Position numbers and translations under genes: made by a program
Shown: positions 27,463 to 36,457 of the stretch, one piece after another
Position numbering within the stretch: the first letter of the stretch is position 1
How the letters are laid out: each line of letters begins with the position of its first letter
Origin: Achromobacter arsenitoxydans SY8
GTDB taxonomy: Bacteria > Pseudomonadota > Gammaproteobacteria > Burkholderiales > Burkholderiaceae_B
Assembly (NCBI RefSeq): GCF_000236785.1
Contig: NZ_AGUF01000058.1
Location: forward strand, 1-64,000
Direction: 5' to 3'
DNA length: 64,000 bases
Notes under the pieces: generated by a model
Told to the model about the DNA's origin: nothing
Seen by the model: the letters and a program-made list of their open reading frames with translations, nothing else
Database searches by the model: none

Positions 27463-29253
27463 ATGGGCGCAGAAAACATGCTCCAGCTGCTGCTGGACGC
27501 CGAAACCAACGTCCTGACGGCGGTCTATACGCCGCCGCCCCGGCCCGCGCCCACCGGCGCTGCGCCGGACGACGCCGCCAGCGCCCCGGGGGCGCCAGCC
27601 CTGTCGGTCTCTGCGGACGAGGCCCAGGCAAACGAAAACGCGGCCGACGTCGCCGTCGCCGTCGCCGTCGACACCGCTGAATCCGAAAATGCCGATGCGC
27701 CGGTGGTCAACACCGACCTGCCGAACTGGGACACGCTGGTCGCCGCGGCCGGCGCGCAGGGCTGGGCCGCAGAGGCCCTGGACAGCCACGCCATCCTGGC
27801 CTTCATTGATCTCTGCCGCAACGCCGCCGAGCCCGTGCAGTGCCCTGTCGGCAAGGTGGTGGACGGCAGCTTCGACATCGAACTGAACGCGACCCGCATG
27901 GCCGCGACGCTGACGCTGCAGCCGCCCAAGGGCGGCAAGCCGGTCGCGCTGGAGGCGGTGCGCCAGGCCCTGACCGACCAGGGCATCGTTTTTGGCGTGC
28001 TGGACCAGGCGCTGGCCGAAGCCGTCGCGCTGGGACGGGCAGAGACCATCCTGGCCGCCCAAGGCACCCCGCCCACGCGCGGCACCCCCACCCGCTTTGA
28101 AAGCCTGCTGGACCGCCTGAAGCCGCGCGCCGAGGATATCGACGAACTCGCCCAGGTGGACTACCGCGACCTCGGCAGCCTGCTCCTGGTGTCTCCCGGC
28201 ACGCCGCTCATGCGCCGGATTCCGCCGCTGCCCGGCGTGGACGGCACCAATGTGCTGGGCGAGGCCGTGCTGCCCGACGAACTGCCCGACACGCCCTTCT
28301 CGAAGGAGCTGTCCGGCGTCGCCGTCGACCCCGAGGATCCCCTGCTGCTGCGCGCGGCCATCGCCGGCACGCCCATGCTGATCACGCACGGCGTGCAGGT
28401 GAACCCGATGGTGGAGGTGGACGCGGTCAACCTGTCCACCGGCAACATCACATTCGAAGGCTCGCTGCAGGTGCGCGGCGACATCAGCGCCACCATGGAA
28501 GTGCGCGTGACGGGCGACGTGGTCGTGAACGGCACCATCGAGGCCGCGCTGGTGGAAGCCGGCGGCAGCGTCACCGTCAGGGGCGGCATCATCGGCATGG
28601 CCGAAACCCTGCACGATGCCAGCGCCGCCGCCCGGACCGCCCACATCGTCTGTGGCGGCGCGCTGCGCGCGAAGTTCATCGAGAACGCCGTCATCAGCGC
28701 GGGCCAGGACATCGACGTCGAGCGCGAAATCCGCCAGAGCAGCATTGCCGCCGGCGGCAGCGTGAACGTCGGTCCCCCGAACACCCAGCAAAGCGCCATC
28801 ACGGGCGGCGAAACCCGCGCCCTGCTTGCCGTTCGCGCCGGCACCATCGGTTCGCCCTCCGGCATTCCGACGCGGGTGCAGGCCGGCCTGGATCCGCACG
28901 CCGACATCAAGCGCACCGCCCTGACCCGCAAGCGCCTGAAGATGAACGAGGAAAAGGCCAAGCTGGAACAGCTGCTGATGTTCCTGCAGGCCAATCCGCA
29001 GCGGGCCAGCGGCGACGTGGTCGAGCGCGCGCGCAACACGCATGCCAAGCTCATCGGCGACCTGGCCGAACTGGAATCCGAAGAGGCCCAGCTCGCGCGC
29101 GACCTGCTGCCCCAGCAGAACGCCACCATCGCCGCCACCCGGCGCTTCTGCAGCGGCGCGACGATCCAGCTCGGCAACAAGATGCAGGAGTTCCTGGAAG
29201 ACCAGGTGGGCGGCAAGGCTGGTCTGGAAGAAGGCGAAATCGTCATCCGCTAG
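27463..29253 (+). CDS. FapA-family protein (DUF342), flagellar-assembly-A-like
   Basis: 596 residues from the ATG at 27463, chosen over the ATG at 27418 because GGAGAGAGGGTG precedes it. After an acidic, Ala-rich N-terminal region (about 1-110), a DUF342 body follows: MRRIPPLPGVDGTNVLGE, the right-handed beta-helix repeats (NITFEGSLQVRGDISATMEV, GDVVVNGTIEAALVEAGG, GGSVNVG) and a C-terminal coiled coil (about 490-560). Family members are polymer-forming and linked to polar flagella or cell-surface organisation in Vibrio and Bacillus. No flagellar gene is nearby, so the role here is open. Confidence 0.8.
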   Translation: MGAENMLQLLLDAETNVLTAVYTPPPRPAPTGAAPDDAASAPGAPALSVSADEAQANENAADVAVAVAVDTAESENADAPVVNTDLPNWDTLVAAAGAQGWAAEALDSHAILAFIDLCRNAAEPVQCPVGKVVDGSFDIELNATRMAATLTLQPPKGGKPVALEAVRQALTDQGIVFGVLDQALAEAVALGRAETILAAQGTPPTRGTPTRFESLLDRLKPRAEDIDELAQVDYRDLGSLLLVSPGTPLMRRIPPLPGVDGTNVLGEAVLPDELPDTPFSKELSGVAVDPEDPLLLRAAIAGTPMLITHGVQVNPMVEVDAVNLSTGNITFEGSLQVRGDISATMEVRVTGDVVVNGTIEAALVEAGGSVTVRGGIIGMAETLHDASAAARTAHIVCGGALRAKFIENAVISAGQDIDVEREIRQSSIAAGGSVNVGPPNTQQSAITGGETRALLAVRAGTIGSPSGIPTRVQAGLDPHADIKRTALTRKRLKMNEEKAKLEQLLMFLQANPQRASGDVVERARNTHAKLIGDLAELESEEAQLARDLLPQQNATIAATRRFCSGATIQLGNKMQEFLEDQVGGKAGLEEGEIVIR

Positions 29254-29278
29254 CGAAGACGGCGCGCGGGCGGTCGCA

Positions 29279-29343
29279 GGTGTCTGACACCAAGGGCGCG
29301 CCAGCCCAGGCATGAAGCGCATCCCACGCGGGTGTCAGACACC
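29279..29343. repeat. Paired GGTGTCWGACACC palindromes, copy 1
   Basis: GGTGTCTGACACC at 29279-29291 and GGTGTCAGACACC at 29331-29343, so starts are exactly 52 bases apart with 39 unrelated bases between. A partial third unit (CAGACACC, ending 29382) follows. Located in the convergent gap between the FapA-like and SDR genes. The same pair with the same pitch recurs at 45455-45519. Confidence 0.75.
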
Positions 29344-29420
29344 GGTTCCATCCACACCGGGCTCCGCAAACATGCAGACACCGGTTCGAGCTACTCCGGC
29401 CTTCCGCAATCATGCCGGCA

Positions 29421-30239
29421 TCAGGCCCCGTCGCCCGGCGCCAATTCCTTGAACCAGACTCGCGGAGAAATCCCGCGGTCGGGCCCCAGGACGGAAAATC
29501 CGCCGTCCACCGGGATATCCACACCCGTCATCCAAGACGCCGCGTCGGAGCAGGCAAAACAGACCGCCGCGGCGATTTCCTCGCCCGATCCGACCCGGCC
29601 CAGCGGATGGAAATGCGCGCCGACCGCGTCGGCGGCCTGGCGTGAACCGCCCGACAGTTGCTCGACCGACGGCGACCAGGTCCATGCCGGCGACACCGCC
29701 AGCACCCGTATCCCCGCCGGCGCCAGCTCCACGGCGAAGTTCTTGGTGATCTGCAGCAGCGCCGCCTTGGACGCCGGGTACAGCGCCCGGCCGGCCGCGC
29801 CGAACTTGCCGCCCGTGCTGCCCATGTTCACCACCACCCCGCCGCGCGGCAGGTGCGGCGCCGCCAGCTGCGTGAAGATCGCGGCCGACACCAGGTTCGT
29901 GTCCAGCGTGCGGTGCCATTCTTCGCGCGTCGACGCCAGGCCGCGGTCCGCGTACTGGCAGGCGTTGTTGACCAGGATATCGAGCCGGCCGAAGCGCGCC
30001 AGCGCGGCGTCGATGGCCGCCTGGATCTGGCTGTCCTGGCCGATATCGGTTTCGCAATACAGCGCGCGGCCGCCCAGCGCCTGCTCCAGGGCCAGCCCGG
30101 CCGCGGCATTGCGGCCGATCAGCACCACATTGGCGCCGGCCGCGGCGAATCCCCGCGCGATGTCCGCGCCCAGTCCCTGGGTGCTGCCGGTGACAACGGC
30201 GGTCTTGCCCGCCAGGCCCGGAAAACCTGTGAAATCCAT
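29421..30239 (-). CDS. Short-chain dehydrogenase/reductase
   Basis: 272 residues. NAD(P)-dependent SDR: cofactor loop TGSTQGLGADIA, structural NNACQ (usually NNAG), catalytic Ser in VNMGSTGG and Tyr-x3-Lys in YPASKAALL, C-terminal GVDIPVDGGFS. In an operon with a Rieske oxygenase it may oxidise a cis-dihydrodiol or a related alcohol (inference). Last gene of the operon, 13 bases after the isochorismatase-fold gene. Confidence 0.9.
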   Translation of the reverse strand: MDFTGFPGLAGKTAVVTGSTQGLGADIARGFAAAGANVVLIGRNAAAGLALEQALGGRALYCETDIGQDSQIQAAIDAALARFGRLDILVNNACQYADRGLASTREEWHRTLDTNLVSAAIFTQLAAPHLPRGGVVVNMGSTGGKFGAAGRALYPASKAALLQITKNFAVELAPAGIRVLAVSPAWTWSPSVEQLSGGSRQAADAVGAHFHPLGRVGSGEEIAAAVCFACSDAASWMTGVDIPVDGGFSVLGPDRGISPRVWFKELAPGDGA

Positions 30240-30252
30240 GAATGCTCCTTGA

Positions 30253-30864
30253 TCAGTCCGGCGCGGCAGCCCAGCGCATGGCCTGCGCCACCGAACCCGT
30301 CTGGGCGATCAGCCGCATGCTGGCCAGCGACGCCTCGTGCACCGCGGGCTCGGCGGACGCGCAGGCGTCCTGCGCCACCATGACCGAAAAGCCGATGTCG
30401 GCGGCGTGGCGGACAGTGCCTTCCACCACCGAATGCGTGGCCACGCCCGCCACCACCAGCCGCCGTGCGCCCAGCAGCCGCAGGGTTTCCTCCAGCGGCG
30501 TGCCGTAGAAGGCGCTGATGCGCGTGTGCTTGACGACGAATTCGCGTGCGCTGCCCGGCAGCGGCTGCAGCCCGTCGTAGAACGCGCTGCCCCACTGCCC
30601 TTCCGGCACCGCGCCTATCGTGGCCACGTTGCGGAAGATGGCGCAATTGGGCAGCAGGTCCGCGTAGTCGGGGCGGAATGCGATGCGCACATGCACGATG
30701 GGCAGCGCCTGGGCGCGGGCGCCTTCGAGCAGGGCGGCGGCATTGTCCAGCAGGCGCTGGCGCGCGCCGCTGTCGGCGTCCAGCCCGACACGGATCTTGC
30801 CGTCCGGATGCAGCACATCGTTCTGATAGTGCAGCGCCAGCACCGCGACGTCCGCGTGTTTCAC
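30253..30864 (-). CDS. Isochorismatase-fold hydrolase without the catalytic cysteine
   Basis: 203 residues from a GTG start that overlaps the preceding stop (GTGA). Fold marks: VAVLALHYQNDVL with the catalytic Asp, HVRIAFRPDY, the lysine in VVKHTRISAFYGT and GVATHSVVEGTVRHA. In amidase members this last motif contains a cysteine; aligned position is Val. Isochorismatase itself also lacks the cysteine and cleaves a vinyl ether, so activity is still possible but amide hydrolysis is unlikely. Member of the Rieske operon; substrate unknown. Confidence 0.82.
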   Translation of the reverse strand: MKHADVAVLALHYQNDVLHPDGKIRVGLDADSGARQRLLDNAAALLEGARAQALPIVHVRIAFRPDYADLLPNCAIFRNVATIGAVPEGQWGSAFYDGLQPLPGSAREFVVKHTRISAFYGTPLEETLRLLGARRLVVAGVATHSVVEGTVRHAADIGFSVMVAQDACASAEPAVHEASLASMRLIAQTGSVAQAMRWAAAPD

Positions 30865-31394
30865 ACGAACACCTCGAAGGCGTCGTGCACGTCGTCGCAA
30901 TTGACCAGATCCACCCGCTTCATGCGGATGCGCCAGCCGTCGCCCTCGGCGGCCAGCTTGTGGGTGTAGCGCCCCGCCAGCTGGCGCGGCTGGCGCTTGC
31001 GCCATTCGGTCATCTGGAAAACGGAATGCACCACCAGATTGCCGCCCGCGTCCACGCCTTCGACCTGGACGCCGCCCACCAGCCGCACGCTGTGCGTCGG
31101 CGGCTGCTGCGACCAGTTGCGCGGATGTTCCAGGCGCCGGATGCGCACGTCGCGCAGCATGCGGTCTTCCCAGAACAGCGAGATATGGTCGTAGGGGCTC
31201 TGCTGGCCCGGCTTGCGCGGCATCCAGTACATGCCGTCGTCGGTCCAGAGCGCCTGCCAGTCGTCGTAGCGCCGTTCGTCCAGCAGCCGCGCCTCGCGGT
31301 ATAGGAACTGGGCGATGCGGTGGTAGGCATCCGCCGGCACGTCGGCCGGCGACAGATCGGCCGTGCCGACGTCGAAATCAAGATCTAGCAGCAT
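30861..31394 (-). CDS. Aromatic-ring-hydroxylating dioxygenase small (beta) subunit
   Basis: 177 residues, the usual size of the SnoaL-like structural beta subunit. Seen: HRIAQFLYREARLLDERRYDDW, WTDDGMYWMPR and FQMTEWRKRQ. The start at 31394 overlaps the alpha-subunit gene by 10 bases. It forms the hetero-oligomer with the Rieske alpha subunit encoded just upstream and has no catalytic residues of its own. Confidence 0.93.
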   Translation of the reverse strand: MLLDLDFDVGTADLSPADVPADAYHRIAQFLYREARLLDERRYDDWQALWTDDGMYWMPRKPGQQSPYDHISLFWEDRMLRDVRIRRLEHPRNWSQQPPTHSVRLVGGVQVEGVDAGGNLVVHSVFQMTEWRKRQPRQLAGRYTHKLAAEGDGWRIRMKRVDLVNCDDVHDAFEVFV

Positions 31395-32731
31395 GCGCCG
31401 TCTCCCTTGGCCGTCCTCTCCGTCGCGGCGGGACCGGCCTCCATATAGGCCTTCCACGCGCGGAACTGATTGCGCATGGGCAGTTCGCTGGTGCCGTTCA
31501 CCGACACCATCCCCTCGGCGTCGCTGCGGTCGCTGCCGTGGTAGCGGTGCATGCTGACCCAGTCGCCGCCGCGCGTGGCGTTGCCTTCCTGGCAGCGGTT
31601 GTAGAGCTCGATATCGTCCGGCATGACGTTGGACGACGGCGAGTTGATGACGTTGGCGTACAGCATGGCGCGCTTGAACACGCCGTCCGGCGCGCCCTTG
31701 CAGCGGAAAGTCTGAATCTCGATCAGGGTCCGGTCAACCGCAACCGGACGGATCACCCGGAACTGCTGGAACACGGTATGAGGCGAACCGCTGCCGTAGA
31801 TGACCGTGTTGTGGCGGTTCATGCCCAGGATCTCGCGCGCGCGGTCCTCGCCATAGGCGGTGGACAGCGACTCGAAATGCGCGCGCGACACGGGATCGCG
31901 TTCGGCGGCCCCGGGGTTGAAGATGCCTTCCATGTAGCCATGGCCGTTGTCGTACGCGCGCAGTTCCAGCTTTTCCCAGAATTCGTAGGGTTCGCCGTTG
32001 CCGTCCATGATGTGCAATTCAAGCGGCATCTCGCCCATTTCCTTGGCCTCGTCGCGCGCGGCGGCATAGGACGATTCATGGGTGACGCGGGCGTGCATGG
32101 TGTCGTGCAGGTTCTCGTAGAACACCTTCCAGTTCGAGCGCTGCATCACGCGGAAGATGCCGCCCGCCACCTCGACCTCGCCCACCGGCGAACGGTCGCA
32201 GAGGTTGTCGATGGACGAGCGCACGCCGCCCAGGAAGTCTTCCAGCGCCTGGCCGTCCGGGGACTGGCTGGCAAACACGAAGCCGCGGTAGCTGTCCACG
32301 CGCGGCAGGCGCCGCATGGAGAACGACGGGTCTGCGGGATCGTACGACGTGCCTTCCAGGCCTTGCTTGAGCGGCACGCCCAGGTGGCTGCCATCCAGCT
32401 TGAAGGTCCATGCATGGTAGGGGCAGCGGAAGAACTTGCCGACACAGCCCTCGCCGTCAGCCACCACCTTCGCACCCTTATGCGGGCAGCGGTTGTAGAG
32501 CACATGCACGCGGCCGTCGGCGGCGCGCACCATCAGCACGTCCTGGTCGCCCAGGCGGGTGGTGTGGTAGTCGCCCGTCTTGGGCACCTGGCTTTCGTGG
32601 CCCACGTAGATCCAGGCGCGTCCATAGATGCGCTGCATCTCCAGGTCGAAGATGGCCGGATCGGTGTACAGGTCCCGGTGCACGCTGTCTCCGCGCACCA
32701 GGGACCCAAGTTGCTCGTCGGTATAAGGCAT
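31385..32731 (-). CDS. Rieske non-heme iron oxygenase large (alpha) subunit
   Basis: 448 residues. Hydroxylates an aromatic ring using O2 and two electrons. The Rieske cluster ligands are Cys82-x-His84 and Cys103-x2-His106; the mononuclear iron site shows the bridging Asp210 and His213/His218 in NLHDTMHARVTHES. Overall length and order match benzoate/anthranilate/biphenyl-type alpha subunits, but substrate specificity cannot be read. No ferredoxin or reductase gene is present in this operon, so electrons must come from components encoded elsewhere. Starts 8 bases after the dienelactone hydrolase gene. Confidence 0.94.
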   Translation of the reverse strand: MPYTDEQLGSLVRGDSVHRDLYTDPAIFDLEMQRIYGRAWIYVGHESQVPKTGDYHTTRLGDQDVLMVRAADGRVHVLYNRCPHKGAKVVADGEGCVGKFFRCPYHAWTFKLDGSHLGVPLKQGLEGTSYDPADPSFSMRRLPRVDSYRGFVFASQSPDGQALEDFLGGVRSSIDNLCDRSPVGEVEVAGGIFRVMQRSNWKVFYENLHDTMHARVTHESSYAAARDEAKEMGEMPLELHIMDGNGEPYEFWEKLELRAYDNGHGYMEGIFNPGAAERDPVSRAHFESLSTAYGEDRAREILGMNRHNTVIYGSGSPHTVFQQFRVIRPVAVDRTLIEIQTFRCKGAPDGVFKRAMLYANVINSPSSNVMPDDIELYNRCQEGNATRGGDWVSMHRYHGSDRSDAEGMVSVNGTSELPMRNQFRAWKAYMEAGPAATERTAKGDGACC

Positions 32732-32739
32732 GTCGTCTC

Positions 32740-33984
32740 CTACTTGTTCTCGCTGTCCTTCCAGCGCGCCATCAGCGTGTTGGAAGGCAGGGTCTCGTCC
32801 AGCAGCTTGGCCGCGGTTTCGCGGCCGGCGGCGGGCAGGCCCTTCGGGTCCAGCAGGCCCACCTGCACCAGCACGCTGGCCTGGTCCCAATAGATATGCT
32901 CGTGGTAGAGCTTGTCGCCGCGAAACTTCACGATGGCCACCAGCGGGATCTCCACGTACTTGCCCGTGGGCGCGACGCCGGGCAGCATCCAGTCGATCTC
33001 GGTCGTATGGGTGAAGCAGAACAGCAGCTCGTCGACGATCTGCGTGGCGCCCACGGTGCGCGACAGGGGCACGAGGCGCGTATCGGGGGGATTGCTGTTG
33101 ACGAAATGGTGCTGGTAGAAGCGCGACAGTTCCTTGTGGCCCACCCCGCCCGTCATCGTCGGAATGTGGTTGACGTAGGGCTCGGCCACCATCGTCGCCA
33201 TGGTCGCGGCCACGTCGCGCGTGCCGAATTCGTATTCGCAGTGCTTGTCCCACAGGTACGAATAGTCGAACTCCGGGCCAATGGCGCGCTGCAGCGCCGC
33301 CATGCTGCGCTGGTGCGCCATCAGCGCAGACGGCTTATCGTAGTGTTCGCCGCCGGTGCGCGCGAAGGCGTGGTCCATGTCCGGGTAGACGTACAGCTCG
33401 ACCCCCGGCTTGCCGCCCAGCGCTTCCAGGATGCGCTGGCGCGCCTCGGGCGGACAGAAGCCGTCCTGCTCGGCGATGTGCAGCACCAGCCGCCCGCGCA
33501 GCCTGGATGCCTCTTCCAGGCTGTCCTCGATGCCCACGCCGTAGTAGCCCACCGCCACGTCCGCGTCCGTGCGGCAGGCCGCCAGATAGGCCAGCTTGCC
33601 GCCCAGGCAATAGCCCAGCACGCCCGCCCCGCCTTCCTGTTCCGGCAATTCGCGCAGCGCGGCCAGCGTCGACGCGATGTCCTTCACGCCCAGGTCCACG
33701 TCGAAGCCCTTGTACAGCTCAAAGGCGCGCGGCATGTCGGCGGGGCCGTCCGTGAGCTGGATGCCCGGCTGCTGGCGCCAGAACAGGTCCGGCGCCAGCA
33801 CCACATACCCTTCCTCGGCCAGCAGCTGCGCCGCGCGGCGCATGAAATCATTGATGCCGAAAATCTCCTGGCACAGCACCAGGCCCGGGCCGCGGCCCGA
33901 GGCCGGCACCGCCAGGTAGGCGCCAAAGGACTTGCCATCGTGCGAGGCGATCGTCACCTCGCGCGTCGTAATGCTCTGAGTCAT
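32740..33984 (-). CDS. Dienelactone hydrolase fused to an NTF2/SnoaL-like domain
   Basis: 414 residues. Residues 1-240 are a dienelactone hydrolase with Glu40 in CQEIFG and the Cys126-Asp174-His205 triad (GYCLGG, EQDGFCPPE, DMDHAF). Residues about 250-405 form a second domain of NTF2-like character (CEYEFGTRDVAATMATM, TEIDWMLPG, YHEHIYWDQASVLVQVG). The fusion is unusual; the extra domain may shape substrate entry or act as an isomerase. Lies between the binding-protein and Rieske alpha genes, suggesting processing of a ring-cleavage lactone (inference). Confidence 0.88.
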   Translation of the reverse strand: MTQSITTREVTIASHDGKSFGAYLAVPASGRGPGLVLCQEIFGINDFMRRAAQLLAEEGYVVLAPDLFWRQQPGIQLTDGPADMPRAFELYKGFDVDLGVKDIASTLAALRELPEQEGGAGVLGYCLGGKLAYLAACRTDADVAVGYYGVGIEDSLEEASRLRGRLVLHIAEQDGFCPPEARQRILEALGGKPGVELYVYPDMDHAFARTGGEHYDKPSALMAHQRSMAALQRAIGPEFDYSYLWDKHCEYEFGTRDVAATMATMVAEPYVNHIPTMTGGVGHKELSRFYQHHFVNSNPPDTRLVPLSRTVGATQIVDELLFCFTHTTEIDWMLPGVAPTGKYVEIPLVAIVKFRGDKLYHEHIYWDQASVLVQVGLLDPKGLPAAGRETAAKLLDETLPSNTLMARWKDSENK

Positions 33985-34016
33985 GCGTATCTCCTTTATT
34001 GCGGGAACCCGGCGCC

Positions 34017-35195
34017 CTACTTCATCTGGCAGGCGGCGGCGAACGGATCCTGGTACTGGGTCAGCACCGTTCCCGACAGCTTGTTGGCCAGCTTGCCGCC
34101 CGCGCCCGCCTCGATAACGCGCAGGTAGTAGTTCTGGACCGGATACTGGTTGCGGTTGAACTTGAAGTCGCCGCGCACGGACTTGAAATCCGCGCGCCGC
34201 AGCGCCGGACGCAAGGCGTCGGCGTCGAGCTTGCCGCCCGTCTGGCGCACCGCGCTGTCCAGCAGCATGGCGGCGTCATAGCCCTGCGACGCGTACAGCG
34301 TCGGGCTACGGTTGTAGGCCTTCTGGAAATCCGCGACAAACTTGCGGTTGGCGGGGTTGTCCAGGTCGGCCGCCCATTGCGACGTGTTGCGCAGGCCCTG
34401 GATGGGCGCGCCCACCGCGGCGATGGTGTCCTCGTCGCCCGAAAAGCCCGGCGCCAGCAGCGCGATGTCCTTGGACAGGCCCGCCCCGTTGAACTGCTTG
34501 ATGAAGTTCACGCCCATGCCGCCCGGCAGGAAGAAAAACACCGCATCGGGCTTGCTGGCCCGCAGCCGCGTGATCTCGACGCCGTAATCCAGTTGGCCGA
34601 GCTGGGTGTAGATCTCTTCCGACAGCCCGCCCTTGTACAAGCGCTTGAAGCCGTTGAGCGATTCGCGTCCGCCCGGATAATCCGGCGCGATCAGCGCCAC
34701 GCTCTTGAAACCCTGGTCCGCGGCGTACTTGCCCATCGCGGCCGGAATGTCCTCGTTCTGCCAGGCCACCGCGAAGAAATTCGGATTACAGCCTGCGCCG
34801 GCGTAGTTCTCCGGCCCCGTGTTGGTGCTGAGGTAGATCGTGCCGGACTGCAGGATGGCGGGCATCACCGGCAGCAACACATTGGAAAACACGATGCCCG
34901 TCATCACGTCCACGCGGTCGCGCTTGAGCAGGCGCTCCACGGCCTGACGGCCGGTGTCCGCCTTTTGCTGATCGTCGGCCACCACCACCTCGGCCGGCAC
35001 CCCGCCCAGCTTGCCGCCCGTGTGCTGCAGCGCCAGATTGAAGCCGTCGCGGATCTCGTTGCCCAGCGCCGCGCCCGGCCCGGACAGCGTGGTGAGCAGG
35101 CCCACCTTGACCTTGTCCGCCGCCGACGCGCCCGCCGCGGCCGTCATGCAAACCAGCGCCGCCAGCGCGCGCCGGCTCCAGGAAATTCGATTCAT
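34017..35195 (-). CDS. Branched-chain-type ABC transporter substrate-binding protein, orphan
   Basis: 392 residues. Signal peptide 1-26 (MNRISWSRRALAALVCMTAAAGASA). Periplasmic-binding fold type I: VKVGLLTTLSGPGAALGNEIRDGFNLAL, IAPDYPGGRESLNGFKR, DAVFFFLPGGMGVNFIKQF. It is a clear paralogue of the LivK at 56264-57430 (same lengths of blocks, shared FLPGGMGxNFxKQF and APDYPxG). No permease or ATPase gene is adjacent. First gene of the Rieske operon, so it presumably captures the substrate of that pathway and may dock on LivHM encoded at 54-56 kb (inference). Confidence 0.9.
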   Translation of the reverse strand: MNRISWSRRALAALVCMTAAAGASAADKVKVGLLTTLSGPGAALGNEIRDGFNLALQHTGGKLGGVPAEVVVADDQQKADTGRQAVERLLKRDRVDVMTGIVFSNVLLPVMPAILQSGTIYLSTNTGPENYAGAGCNPNFFAVAWQNEDIPAAMGKYAADQGFKSVALIAPDYPGGRESLNGFKRLYKGGLSEEIYTQLGQLDYGVEITRLRASKPDAVFFFLPGGMGVNFIKQFNGAGLSKDIALLAPGFSGDEDTIAAVGAPIQGLRNTSQWAADLDNPANRKFVADFQKAYNRSPTLYASQGYDAAMLLDSAVRQTGGKLDADALRPALRRADFKSVRGDFKFNRNQYPVQNYYLRVIEAGAGGKLANKLSGTVLTQYQDPFAAACQMK

Positions 35196-35476
35196 GTGTC
35201 ACCCCGTATTCGCCGCCAGCCGCGCTGGCGGAAAGCTGACAGAACCCGTCTGCCGTCGGTACACGCATGCCGCCGATCCAAGTCGCCCAGCTTACGCGCC
35301 GCGGCGTACTCCCTCCAATAGGCGCGTGCAGCGCCTGCAGGCAAGATTAGGCCCGCAGCCTTTCCGGCTCTATCCGAATACCGCCACGCTTATCCGGGAT
35401 TCACTTAATTCCCAATGCGGCCCGTTTAAATTAGGCTGCCTGCAGATACGGGATCGGTCCCGTCCTGGAGGCATCC

Positions 35477-36457
35477 ATGCACGGCTGGTCCCGACTCGAG
35501 CTGGCGCCCCTGCTCAACCGGCGCGTCTTCAGCTCCACGCAGCAGGATGAGACCCGCGCACGCGTGTCTGAAGCCCTGAAAGAGCATCGCCTGACCTGGA
35601 AAGGCGGCCGCGTGGACGCGGAATTGAACCGGGGCCGCTTCGGCTCGCTGACGGTCTGTACGCTGCGCTACGGCGCCGAAGTCCACATCGAACCCGACCG
35701 CCTCCAGGACTTCATGCTGGTCCAGGTCCCCCTGCGCGGCCGCGCCCGCATCGAATGCGGCGACGAAGGCGTCAACGCCGACCCCGACTGCGCCGCCGTC
35801 ATCGCCCCCAACCGCCGCCTGCGCCTGCACTGGGAAGCCGGCTGCGAACAACTGCTGCTGAAAATCCCGCGCGGCAAGCTGGAAGCCATGGGCCAGCGCG
35901 CCTTCGGCCAGGCCGCCTCCCGCCCCCTGGACTTCAGCCCCGCGCTGCGCCTGGACACCCCCATCGGCGCGGCCTGGCGCAGCATGATGGCCAGCCTGAT
36001 CCACCTGCTCCCCACCCTCGACGACGGCGCCCGCCGCCCGCCCGCCGCCTGGCTGGAGCACCTGGAAGACACCCTGGTCCTGCACCTGCTCTACAACCAG
36101 CCCAACACCTGGCAAACCCAGGCCGGCGACGCCGTCCCGCGCCGCCTGAGCATCGCCGAAACCTACATGCGCGAACGCCTGGGCGCCCCCCTGACCCTGA
36201 ACGACATCGCCCGCCAAGCCGGCGCCAGCGCCAGCGCCCTGACGCGGCTGTTCCAGGAACACCGCAACACCACGCCCATGAACGCGCTGCGCGCCTTCAG
36301 GCTGGATGCGGCAAGGAACCGGCTGAAAACGGACATGGACGCCAGCGTCACGGAAGTTGCGCTAAGCGTGGGTTTCGGCCATCTGGGAAGGTTTTCGGAG
36401 TACTACCGCGAGCGCTTCGGGGAATTACCGCGAGAGACGCGGCGTTTAGGAGGGTGA
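35477..36457 (+). CDS. AraC-family transcriptional activator
   Basis: 326 residues. N-terminal sensor domain of the AraC-binding-like type (RVFSSTQQDETRARVSEAL ... FMLVQVPLRGRARIECG) and two helix-turn-helix motifs at the C-terminus (LTLNDIARQAGASASALTRLF and VTEVALSVGFGHLGRFSEYY). Architecture matches regulators of aromatic dioxygenase operons. Divergent from the Rieske operon across 281 bases that also contain GTTTAAATTAGG near the gene; no clear palindromic site was found. Confidence 0.92.
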   Translation: MHGWSRLELAPLLNRRVFSSTQQDETRARVSEALKEHRLTWKGGRVDAELNRGRFGSLTVCTLRYGAEVHIEPDRLQDFMLVQVPLRGRARIECGDEGVNADPDCAAVIAPNRRLRLHWEAGCEQLLLKIPRGKLEAMGQRAFGQAASRPLDFSPALRLDTPIGAAWRSMMASLIHLLPTLDDGARRPPAAWLEHLEDTLVLHLLYNQPNTWQTQAGDAVPRRLSIAETYMRERLGAPLTLNDIARQAGASASALTRLFQEHRNTTPMNALRAFRLDAARNRLKTDMDASVTEVALSVGFGHLGRFSEYYRERFGELPRETRRLGG

